A stretch of 21,484 nucleotides of DNA from Gnetum montanum (GCA_015680685.1 MNCI01006676.1:107261-128744); one strand, 5' to 3'. Counted from the stretch's first letter, positions 1 through 7,952 are shown. A program made the numbers and translations. The notes: generated from the letters alone by a model not told the origin.

Positions 1-293
1 TACAAGAGGAGAAACTCCAGGCCATACTTTAGCGCCATCAAGCCTCAAAGCCTGGAGCACAAGACAAAGGGAAAACATCAATGGAGGAGCCACCACCACC
101 AGGAACTACATGAGTTCCAAATTTTTGTAGTTATAGCATATTCTATGTGTTGTGTCTCAATTTTGTTGTAATTCCACACTGTGGCATGAATCCATTCTAG
201 TCAGTCAATAATCCCATACCTATCCACTATGTAATCAATGGAACTTCTTCTCACTTTAACTCGAGGATGAGTTTTCATTCAGTCGTGGGGGTA
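1..293 (+). mobile_element. 3' end of a Ty3/gypsy internal region with polypurine tract (element A)
   Basis: No protein domain is recognisable here. The stretch ends in the arrangement expected just before a gypsy 3' LTR: a CTCGAGGATGAG block (about 260-271), as in many plant gypsy elements, then the purine tract GTGGGGGTA at 285-293, directly abutting an LTR that starts TG. The block around 201-235 (AGTCAATAATCCCATACC) recurs before LTR2 at about 3115-3135, so elements A and B share a family. The tract would prime plus-strand DNA synthesis. The 5' part of element A lies outside the window. Confidence 0.75.
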
Positions 294-318
294 TGATGAG
301 TCGTGTGCTGTTGGCTGT

Positions 319-375
319 GATATCACGTATGTGATATCTCAGCCGACGCGATATCGTGTACGTGTATGTGATATC
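319..375 (+). promoter_or_regulatory. GATATC palindrome array in LTR1 U3
   Basis: Four exact copies of the palindrome GATATC lie within 57 bp (319-324, 333-338, 350-355, 370-375), mixed with CGTAT/CGTGTACG steps. The last copy ends about 19 bp upstream of the TATA box, where an upstream activating array would be expected. LTR3 has an equivalent array at the same distance from its TATA box. The bound factor is unknown. GATA-type, GARP or MYB-related factors recognise GATA/ATATC-like cores, but naming one would be a guess. Confidence 0.6.
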
Positions 376-393
376 ATGGCCTGCCTCAATTCC

Positions 394-400
394 TATAAAT
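394..400 (+). promoter_or_regulatory. TATA box of LTR1
   Basis: TATAAAT sits in the context CCTATAAATAAGAGGC, which is nearly identical to the LTR3 TATA context (CTATAAATAAGAGGC). It lies upstream of the AATAAA at 565, as expected for the U3 promoter. Confidence 0.7.
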
Positions 401-521
401 AAGAGGCCCAGTTTTAGGCATCTAGTTTAGTTCTGTAGCGAAGCTCTGGCAGTTTGATCCCTCCAAAGTTAGATTATTTTTCTGTGTCTGCCTGCAGTGT
501 GGTGAATGTGATTGTACGGTG

Positions 522-572
522 TCTTTATTCGAGTGTGTCGTACTTGGACACACACATGACCGGCAATAAAGA
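522..572 (+). promoter_or_regulatory. LTR1 R-region hairpin carrying the poly(A) signal
   Basis: TCTTTATT (522-529) is the reverse complement of AATAAAGA (565-572), which contains the AATAAA polyadenylation signal (565-570). Inside it is a perfect 7-bp stem, GTGTGTC (533-539) with GACACAC (547-553), around a 7-nt loop. The same outer stem with different inner stems occurs in LTR2 and LTR3. Confidence 0.6.
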
Positions 573-604
573 TCGAGATTACTTCATCATTGCAGCATTC
601 ACTT

Positions 605-634
605 TGTTATTTATTTATCTATTTATTTATTTAA
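605..634 (+). repeat. TTTA-rich low-complexity run in LTR1
   Basis: Repeated TTTATTTATCTATTTA-type sequence follows the poly(A) hairpin. LTR2 has a similar run at the corresponding place (3563-3617), so it may be an old slippage-prone site of the family. Confidence 0.6.
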
Positions 635-721
635 TGTTATTTACTATTTTCTCTCTCTCTCCCTTAAACTCCTAGAACGTGGAACGAGTACGACTTGATT
701 ACGAGCATTTAAGTGTGACTG

Positions 722-850
722 CTTGGTATCCTAGTGGTGTAGCTAGGATCTACGCTTGGTAACCCAGTGGCGTATTTGGGATCTGCACTTGGTAATCCCA
801 GTGGCATACCTAGGATCTACACTTGGTAAATCCCAGTGGTAGCCGTGCAC
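722..850 (+). repeat. 33-34-bp tandem repeat in LTR1 U5 (about 3.9 copies)
   Basis: Units start at 722, 755, 788 and 822 with the pattern CTTGGTA..CCCAGTGGCGTA..TAGGATCTAC; the last is partial. LTR2 (about 3677-3740) and LTR3 (about 21290-21350) carry only unexpanded relatives of the motif, such as GTAATCCCAATAGTGTTG, so the expansion looks specific to LTR1. Confidence 0.8.
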
Positions 851-1187
851 GAGGTCCAAGATGTGTATGGTTGATCAAGGAATCAGTTGCTCGTCGCACT
901 TAGGCTAGATTAGATTTTCTTACCCTTTTCCTCCTAGCTTAGCTTAGTTAATATTCTTTTCCATTGCTTTCAGGAGTAGCGTTAGAATTAGGAACACATC
1001 ATACACCTCATCCTGGACTAAACCATACGTGAAAAATATAATACTAGTCTAGGTGGGAAGACAGCGAACTGCAGCCTAAGGATAACTGTCTAGGTGCCAC
1101 AACTAGTCCGTCTGCAGAGTTCGACCGGATTGCGTGTGCTACGCTCGTTTTGTATGGTTGAGTGTAGGGGTACCTCGCCACTCATCA

Positions 1188-3188
1188 ACCTTGCTCACTA
1201 TTTCAAATCTCCTCATTCCAACTTAGTCATGGGGAAGATGGCTACCTATGCTAATCATTCTAGGCCCTCAGTTCTTTTTGAATTTATGTTTTACACATTT
1301 ATGTTTTACACATTTTTGTTTCACACATTTTTGTTTTACACATTTTTCCAACTTTTCTTATTTTTTTTTTACACCATCATTCATATTTTTACTATTTGTT
1401 TGATTACTTGATTTACTTTTATTCGTCATCCAATAAGTACTCATGATGGTGGATTGAATTATATCATATTGATTGCTAATGTTTGGGTTTTACCTTTGAA
1501 TTATGATGCTGATATTAAGGTATGGTTCTTTTGGTAAAACAGGAAATGAGTCCACACCGTTCACTCATTCATACAACTCTATGGTCTCCTTTGGCTTGGA
1601 ACTATACAATCCCCTTTTTCTAAGTAAACTTGTTAGTGAATTGGTGGTTGGGGTATTTTTCAAACCAAGGAAAGACTCAAAGGATGAAAAGGGTGTGACT
1701 TCAAGGGGATTTGATGCATTTGTGCTGGCCATTCTCTTGGGTGCTTGGATGCTTTTTCTTGGGTTTTTCACGATTCTGACATTGTTCAAAAATCAGGAAG
1801 CCGAGTGAATAAAAATAAGTCTTTGCATGGTGTGGTTCTCACGCAAAAAAAAAAGAAAGTGAGAATTCAAAGCACATCCCTTAGACATAATAAAGTAATA
1901 TGGGCTACAAGCACTAGTTATGGAACCAGAAAGACATGTTACCCATGCTTGAAGGTTCCCTCTAACTAAGGCCCTTTATCACTTCCTACTTCTCCATCTC
2001 ACTCTCCTTAGAATGGTGATGACTCTTTGTGGAAGCATTCTTGTTGCTTCAAGTGGATGGATTGTTCAAGTGTGTTGATGCAAGGTCATTGGATGTAGTT
2101 TTTTTGAGTCTAGATTTGGGATGAGTTCTACTCAGTCACATTAACCATAAAGTACATAAGGGGCTTTACACAACCTTGTTCTTGGGATTCCATTCCATTC
2201 TCTCCTCTCCATCTTTCTTCCCATTTTCCATCTCATTGCCGATTTTATCATTAGTCTGTTCTGGGTTGATGCATTATTTTTCTTTGGTGAATTCTTGTGG
2301 ATAAGTCTTTAACCCTTGCTTCCAAATGACATTCCTAGAGCCTACGGACTCTTTGGTTTGTGGGTTTGTTAGGGCATAAAAGGCATGAGCCTGCTTTGGG
2401 GAGGATCCACTAGCATTCCTTTTTGGTGTAATTGTTAAGTTCTTTTCCTTAAACATTTTTTTCAATCAATCATCTTTTGTTTCATCCCCATCCATGACAT
2501 CCATTTTATTGGTGTTGTCGTTGTTATTTTTTTCCCATCTTTTTTGTTCCTCATATTTTTCCATCTTATAGCTACTGGAGGTTCGCTCTTAGTCGTTGGG
2601 GCCCTGGCACAAATTTTTCAATTTTTTCCATTTTACTAATTGCCTAACCCCTACACCTTGGGTATTTGCCAATGATAAATCTCCAAACCAATTTCTACCA
2701 TAACCACAACTTAGCCAATGCGCTTCATATCAAGGCAAGGTATCAACTGTATTGTGGTTTATCTATCCTTGCTCATTTGTAACTGTATTGTGTGTGCAGA
2801 TGGCGATCATACAAACAATGGACTGGGCTTGGAGGAAGCACTCAGGATGGACCAGAATTGGAGCATTTATGAAAGGAGCAAGTCTAGTGGTGTGGCTATG
2901 GATAAACAACGGAAGGTGCAATCTTAGCATTGGCGGCAACACACTTAATTTTCTGTCTCTCTCTTTCTCTACAAGCTGCCAAATAAAGGCTTGGATGTCA
3001 TTTATGTACGAGTGTTCACCATAATGGTCATGAACACTAATGTTGTAATATGCTTATTAATATGTTCACTAGGCACATTGAGTTTGTCATCCCATTCCAC
3101 CATCAGTTGTCAATTAGTCAATAATCCCATACCTTCCCAATATTTTGTAAGGAACTCAAGGACAAGTTTTCATTCAATTGTGGGGGTA
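1188..3188 (+). mobile_element. 3' non-coding internal region of gypsy element B
   Basis: No intact gene is seen. The part from about 1190 to 1810 is collinear with 20036-20685, which lies just 3' of the gypsy integrase on the right arm; shared blocks include TTCCAACTYARTCATGGGG, GTGAGTCCACA-like and AAAGGGTGTGACTTCAAGG. This is therefore post-integrase internal sequence. From about 1830 to 2690 I recognise nothing. The 3' end has the AGTCAATAATCCCATACC block and the purine tract GTGGGGGTA (3180-3188) just before LTR2. A long post-integrase region suits Tat/Athila-type elements. Small ORFs here have no recognisable motif and are not called as genes. Confidence 0.7.
1286..1345 (+). repeat. 15-bp tandem repeat, 4 copies
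   Basis: Four units of (A/T)TGTTT(T/C)ACACATTT with 15-bp period start at 1286, 1301, 1316 and 1331. The homologous place on the right arm (about 20130-20165) has a looser T-rich version without clean copies. Confidence 0.85.
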
Positions 3189-3193
3189 TGATG

Positions 3194-3277
3194 AGAGTGG
3201 TTACTTTAGAGTGGTAGTTTCTCTAAAATTAGAGTGGCGATTTCTCTAAAATTAGAATGGTAGTTTTTCTAATTATT
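3194..3277 (+). repeat. 23-bp dyad repeat array in LTR2 U3
   Basis: Units begin AGAGTGG at 3208 and 3231 (23 bp each), with a diverged 24-bp unit at 3254 and partial copies at 3194 and 3278. Where complete, TTTAGAG pairs with CTCTAAA across about 9 nt, so each unit has dyad symmetry. It occupies the U3 position held by GATATC palindromes in LTR1 and LTR3. Confidence 0.75.
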
Positions 3278-3297
3278 AGAGTAGTTGCTCCCAAGCC

Positions 3298-3304
3298 TAT
3301 AACT
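3298..3304 (+). promoter_or_regulatory. Probable TATA element of LTR2
   Basis: TATAACT lies just downstream of the U3 repeat array and about 160 bp before the R hairpin. It is weaker than the TATAAATAAGAGG of LTR1 and LTR3. Confidence 0.4.
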
Positions 3305-3456
3305 ACAGTGCCCAGGCACACAATTTAGGAGGAGAGCCTTGGAAGGAAGTTTTTCAAGGGAAGTCTTTTAGAAGTCTTTTAGGAGTCAAGTAGCGAAACT
3401 TTTGTCGTTAGAGTATTTTCCAAGTGCCCGCAGCAGGAGGTCTAAGTGTGGATGGA

Positions 3457-3508
3457 TCTTTATTCGAGCATTGTGTACCTGAGCACACCTTGTGTATGGC
3501 AATAAAGA
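3457..3508 (+). promoter_or_regulatory. LTR2 R-region hairpin carrying the poly(A) signal
   Basis: TCTTTATT (3457-3464) pairs with AATAAAGA (3501-3508, AATAAA at 3501-3506). An inner GTGT (3473-3476)/ACAC (3485-3488) pairing brackets the loop ACCTGAGC, which aligns with the LTR1 and LTR3 loops. Confidence 0.55.
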
Positions 3509-3562
3509 CGAACTCTTGGATTCATCCTTGCAGCACTTGAGATTTGTTTTCTTGCTGATTTC

Positions 3563-3617
3563 CTTTATTTTATTTTCTTCTACATTTATTTTATTTTATT
3601 ATTTTATTTTATTTTAT
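3563..3617 (+). repeat. TTTTA-type low-complexity run in LTR2
   Basis: Interrupted TTTTA/TTTTATTA repeats lie after the poly(A) hairpin, the same relative place as the TTTA run of LTR1. Confidence 0.65.
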
Positions 3618-4069
3618 GCACTGTACATTTCTGTTATTAGCACACATGGTATGATCACTTCGAGCATGTGTGTAACACTTAGTAACCCAGTAACAATTAG
3701 CGTTTCGTAATCCCAATAGTGTTGTGCTGGTTCAGGATGTGTACAACAAGTGAGAACAGATATTGGTGTTAGGATTAGTTTAAAGCCTAGTTAATCAGTA
3801 GTTAAGTTAAATTAGTCACTTAGTTATCTCTCTCTCTCCTCCCTTATTAGCAGCAAGACATAAAAACATAAAAGCTATAAAAATCATATGCCTCAAACTT
3901 ACTTAACCATACAATCGTGACATACAAGTAAGTTTGGAAGACAACGATCAACCAACCTATCCTTGTTCCACAAAGGCGCATAGGCAGTTAGTCCTTGGAA
4001 TTCGACCAGATCGTGCGTGAAACACTTGTATTCGTATGGTTGAGCATAGGGGTACCTCACTGCTCATCA

Positions 4070-5340
4070 ATCAGCAAGCAATATCTTGTAGGTTCAAGAC
4101 GTTAGTGGATCTGTTCTTTGATTCAAATGATTTCTTAACTATAATGAAAATGTTTCTTCTTGATGCCTTTTCTGAGTCTTATGATTGCTAAAGTTACCTT
4201 AGCTATCAGATCTTAGTGGGCAGTAGTTGATTTAGATGTGGCAGAAGCTACAGAAGATGCAAGCAATGTCAACTCATAGCAACCAATAGTCTTAATGAGG
4301 TATAGGACACATACAAGTCGGAGTAGTGGATTAGCAATGGTTAGTCTCAACAAGGTATAGGACATGGGTGGGGCTAAGTAGTGAATTAGCAATGGTTAGT
4401 CTCAAGAGGGTATGGGACACAAGTAAGATTGAGTTGAGTACCTTGGAAGTTGGTGTGCACATGCAATCCTTGTGGGTTCTAAGGAGATTTCAATCCTTCA
4501 GGAAGACTTGGACTTAGTTACCTAGGGACAGTCCTAGATGAGACTTAGACCTAGTTATTATAGGAGGAAAGTGGAATTAGGCCTAAGATTATAGTCAACA
4601 AGTTCCTAGCTAAAAAGGAGTAGTAGAGGTGATTGTGGTAGCTCCTATCATGAAATTCAAGTTTAGGTACTTCCTGCTTAGGCCACAAGACTATTGCAAT
4701 CCTACCAAGGTTACTTAGTAGCACAATTACTAGATATTTCCAAGAGACAAACTAATGATGAGGATGTTTTAGGGTGTTCGACAATGAGGAGGTTGTAGGT
4801 GGGCTAGGAGCCTTCAAATATTTTTATTAGCATTAGACAGGATACCTAGGATTCTAGCATGGTAAATATATTCTTTGTTAATATACTTAATAGTATGATC
4901 TACTAGTTTGTTGCAACTATGATGACTTGCTCTAGTCATGTCTTGAAGGGGATAGCAAGGTGGATCTAACTACCTAAAAAGCATTGACTCTTCCTACATG
5001 ATGGTACATGCAAATGAAGTAGGTACAAGTGCTAGACGTAGGAGAGCGATGTAACTGGTGCAACATGATGGTGAAGGATTAAAGTTGTTGGAATCTCTTA
5101 CGATGTTGTAATACTTGCATCCATGTTGTATAAGGGTTAAGCTTGTTTTCCAATTATCATAGCCTCTAATCCTTTATTTTATTGTAATTCATGAAATTAT
5201 TGGAGAAGCATAATGCTTGGGTGTGTTTGCTAGTTCAAGTTCTAAGATTAATTAAGAAAACTAACTAGGAAAACGAATAATAAAGAAAGGGATAAACACA
5301 AAAATTTAAAAAATTATTTTAGGACTCCTTATTCTTGATC
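4070..5340. other. Unassigned sequence between LTR2 and the copia relic
   Basis: No protein motif, primer-binding site or LTR end is recognisable on either strand. The only clear structure is the 55-bp triplication at 4278-4442. A 14-bp direct repeat (ATTTTAGGACTCC-type) lies at about 5318 and 5361 near the copia boundary. It could be decayed transposon sequence, but nothing here proves it. Confidence 0.5.
4278..4442 (+). repeat. 55-bp tandem repeat, 3 diverged copies
   Basis: Units start at 4278, 4333 and 4388, each opening AGCAA(C/T)... and containing TAGTCT(C/T)AA..(A/G)GGTAT(A/G)GGACA. The exact 55-bp spacing despite point differences shows an old tandem duplication. Confidence 0.8.
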
Positions 5341-5349
5341 TACTTATAT

Positions 5350-6060
5350 GCTTAAAAAATATTTTAGGACTCCAAGGTTCTTCATCTCAAACTCGATTTT
5401 CATATCACTCCTAAAGTTTAAAATCATTTTTTTTTTCAAAACTTGATAGAAAGACTACATCATCAACATAGAGAAAAATCATAATTACATCATCATGAAC
5501 ATCCTTGAAATAATGAGTAGGCTCAAACATATAAGCCTTGTAGTCATTGTTGAGAAAGAAAGAATTAATCCTATGGAACTAAGATCTTGCTACTTGCTTA
5601 AGATCATAGAGGACTTTGTGTAACTTGCAAACTTTATCTTCATGTCCTTGAACTTCAAATCCTTCAAGCTAAAAAATGTAAACCTCCTCTTCAAGTGTGT
5701 CATTTAAGAAGGTTGAGTTAACATCCATTTGAAATAATTTAACATTTAAAGAAGCAATAATGAAAACAATCAATTTTATAGTCTCAAACCTAGCAACTAC
5801 GGTAAAAATCTCTTCATAATTAATATGTTCCTTGTGCTTAAATCCCCTTGCAACCAACCTTGTCTTAGGAGTGACTATTTTTCTTTCTCATTAAACTTAG
5901 TCTTGAACATCCATTTAGTATTTGTTAATTTATTTTCTTTAGGCTTATTCACTAGATACCATGTTTTATTTTTAAAAATAACATCATACTCCTTTTTCAT
6001 AACATTCTTTTATACTTGATCTTGTAGGACTTCTTGAACATCAATGTATCTCAAGGAGTA
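5350..6060 (-). pseudogene. Ty1/copia reverse transcriptase fragment (degenerate)
   Basis: Read on the minus strand, the start of the RT domain is clear: MKKEYD..FKNKTWYLV, TKWMFKTKFNE, LVARGFKHKEHINYEE, then F.VVARFETIK, FQMDVNSTFLN, LEEEVYIF, a GFEV-like stretch, a KALYGLKQ-like LYDLKQ, and the active-site motif YVDDVVF at about 5452-5473. The order matches plant copia RT. It is dead: in-frame stops replace residues after VYIF and in the RAW motif (now RS-stop), and a frameshift precedes LVARGF. The RNase H part is not recognisable. The N-terminal side runs directly into gag-like sequence, so protease and integrase are missing. Confidence 0.85.
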
Positions 6061-6089
6061 TAAAAGTTTTGGCCTTGTTATACATCATT

Positions 6090-6801
6090 TTGGAAGGCAT
6101 TCCTTCCTTTACCTCTACCTCTCCTACCTTGACCTCTATCTCTTTGGGAATTCTTAGCAACATATGCATAATCATTTTGGGAATTTGAGGACTTTAATTC
6201 TTCTAGGGCTTTAAGATTAACACTAACTTATCAATGGTGCAATAGGACAAATTTTTGGTTTGGACTATGATAACCACAAAGTTTTGATACCTATAGTCAT
6301 TATACAAAACATGAATGACATTCTAAACTTTTTGCCCCATGAAGTAATCACATTAATACTTATCTAAATTTCTCAACATAATAAACAAGATATTAAGGAA
6401 ATGATTCATAAACCCACCCTTTTGCATTTTAAAATTATAAAATTTTGGCTTGATTATAAGCTTCTTAGGTTGTTAGTTTGCTAAATCTTCCTTGAACTCC
6501 TCTTGCAATGCCTCCCAACATTTCTTGGATGTCTTCTTGATAATGATCCTAGCACCGATAAACTCAAACATAGATGTACAAATAATCATTTTAGCAAGGG
6601 AGTTTTGCTTTTGAGTAGTCTTCTAATCCCTGTTTTCTTATCTTAACAAAGCTTCAATGTTATTGAGGACTTCAAAACCATTTTCTACATACTTTTGTAC
6701 TTCATTGATTTACAATAATGACCTCATGAGATGAGTTCAAAGGTAAAGTTCTAAAAACCATTGAAAACAAAGATACACCTAGGAATTTCCTTACTTGCCA
6801 T
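6090..6801 (-). pseudogene. Ty1/copia gag (UBN2-type) relic
   Basis: A minus-strand reading from ATG at 6801-6799 begins MASKEIPRC.FVFNG, as copia gag starts do, and then shifts frame. Downstream, gag features appear in order: NGFEVLNN, a SKKCWEALQEEFKED stretch like the CWEILQTEF core of UBN2/DUF4219-type gag, KPKFYNFKMQKG, an MGQKV..VIHVL block, TKNLS..TIDKLV, and a basic RGQGRRGRGKG tail. The CCHC knuckle that normally follows is absent. Several stops and frameshifts make it non-functional. It lies 15 bp after the primer-binding site, as expected for gag. Confidence 0.75.
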
Positions 6802-6814
6802 TCTAAAGATTGAT

Positions 6815-6826
6815 GCTTCGATACCA
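6815..6826 (-). other. Primer-binding site of the copia element
   Basis: The minus-strand sequence TGGTATCGAAGC resembles the plant initiator-Met-tRNA primer site TGGTATCAGAGC with two differences. It lies between the LTR-like region (higher coordinates) and the gag start, which fixes the element's orientation. Confidence 0.65.
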
Positions 6827-6971
6827 CTATTGGAGATTTGAATAGTGAAATAAGATCCTTGAGATACATTGATGGAAAAAAATTTAGTTGGAAACTCCCT
6901 CAAAAAATTAACCAAAAGCTAAACCACAAGTGACATGCAATTAAAGTATTACAATACAAGTCATGGTTAAT

Positions 6972-7337
6972 TCACCATGGGTCATGGTGATTGAAAAACA
7001 AAGAAAAAACAAACTCTAAGGATACCATGGATCATGGTATCTCTTTCAAGTGTCATGGTCAGAGATCATGAGGTTACCATGAGTCATGGTTGACACCAAA
7101 AATCTTTCTTTGAACTGCTAAGGCTAAAATGGAGGTCGTGGTGGTCTAGAAGGCAAACCACAAGTTATGGTTTGCAAAAAAACAAAGCACCACAAGCTAA
7201 CCATAGGTTGTGATTGATATGTAGGCAATCATAAGTGGACCACAGGCCACGGTCTAGGAGGATGTCCAACCATGAGTTAATAATGAGTTGTGATTTGACT
7301 TAAATTCAAAACTGAGCTCACCACAAGTTGTGGTGAG
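6972..7337. repeat. Array of short palindromes in the copia leader
   Basis: Five clear dyads occur. TCACCATG/CATGGTGA (6972-6990, 3-nt centre). GATACCATG/CATGGTATC (7021-7041, 3-nt centre). ACCATG/CATGGT (7076-7090, 3-nt centre). GCAAACCA/TGGTTTGC (7153-7175, 7-nt centre). CTCACCACAA/TTGTGGTGAG (7317-7337, 1-nt centre). Imperfect copies lie near 7201-7256. The common core is ACCA...TGGT. Downstream of the TATA box, these would be transcribed and could form hairpins in RNA. Confidence 0.75.
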
Positions 7338-7874
7338 TTGTGGTCTTGCAAGAATGCCAGAAACATGTGAAATGAACAACTTCGGGCCTACTTTATGCAC
7401 AAAGTAAGATAACAACATGTCTACAAACTTTTAGAATGATTTAAACTCCTCCAAAGCATCAATATTTGGACTTATATTGAATCAAAACATTTAGAATCAA
7501 CAAATTTCAATAAAGTTACTTCAAACCCTTAAAATTGATGAAAACTCAATAAATTGATCAAATTGAGAGCTTTAGATGAGAAATGCTTATGAAAAGAAAT
7601 TGAGAGAGTAAGAGAATAAGTACAAGAATGCAGATCAATTGAGAGAATGAGAGCCAAATGTAAGAATGTGAGCTTTGAATGAGAGAATATGAGTAGCATG
7701 AGAGAATTGATAGCTTAGAAGGATTATTGTGAACAAATCATTTGAAAGAATGAGAGAAAAGTCTGAGCAAAAATGCTCAACAAAATTTCAACATAGAAAG
7801 AATGCAAATTACTCACAAAAATTGCACAAATATGATGCCTTTCTCTTAAGAAAAATTAACAACATAAGAACACA

Positions 7875-7882
7875 TATTTATA
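7875..7882 (-). promoter_or_regulatory. TATA box of the copia LTR
   Basis: TATAAATA on the minus strand, in the context CTTGTATAAATATGTG, sits upstream of the palindrome array, primer-binding site and gag in the same orientation. Confidence 0.55.
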
Positions 7883-7952
7883 CAAGGTGAGGGCATGGGC
7901 AATAAAGTGGCCAATATTGCACTTATAATTGAGGCACATGAATGAGCAGTCC

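Larger units (their letters stand above)
294..1187 (+). repeat. Gypsy LTR1 (complete 3' LTR of element A)
   Basis: This 894-bp LTR starts TGATGAG (294-300) and ends CTCATCA (1181-1187), a perfect 7-bp terminal inverted repeat. In order it holds a GATATC array (319-375), TATAAAT (394-400), an R-region hairpin with AATAAA (522-572), an AT-rich low-complexity run (605-634), and 33-34-bp tandem repeats in U5 (722-850). The last 35 bp closely match the end of LTR2 (GGTTGAG...GGGGTACCTC...CTCATCA). It is called a 3' LTR because a polypurine tract precedes it and no primer-binding site follows. Confidence 0.85.
3189..4069 (+). repeat. Gypsy LTR2 (complete 3' LTR of element B)
   Basis: This 881-bp LTR starts TGATGAG (3189-3195) and ends CTCATCA (4063-4069). 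Its U3 is unlike that of LTR1 and LTR3 and carries a 23-bp repeat instead of the GATATC array. The R and U5 parts remain recognisably homologous, with GTAGCGAA, TCTTTATTCGAG, GGCAATAAAGA, GCACGTGTGT-like and GGGGTACCTC blocks. A polypurine tract precedes it and no primer-binding site follows, so it is a 3' LTR. Confidence 0.85.

Noticed and set aside
319-375. GATATC arrays as phosphate-response P1BS sites
   Set aside because: P1BS is GNATATNC. These sites read CGATATCG or TGATATCA, so the outer G and C are missing.
454-1411. Small open frames in LTR1 and the following AT-rich sequence
   Set aside because: They consist of low-complexity translation (poly Phe/Leu/Ile) across LTR control regions and show no conserved protein feature.
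1503-1808. 101-codon open frame in the post-integrase region of element B
   Set aside because: The homologous region on the right arm (20455-20660) does not keep the frame, so coding conservation is not supported.
2718-3024. Overlapping open frames with a hydrophobic start before LTR2
   Set aside because: They are short, have no known domain, and sit in the non-coding 3' end of a gypsy element.
294-4069. LTR1 and LTR2 as the two LTRs of a single short element
   Set aside because: Their U3 regions differ, no primer-binding site follows LTR1, and sequence just after LTR1 is post-integrase sequence. Both LTRs are preceded by polypurine tracts, so both are 3' LTRs.
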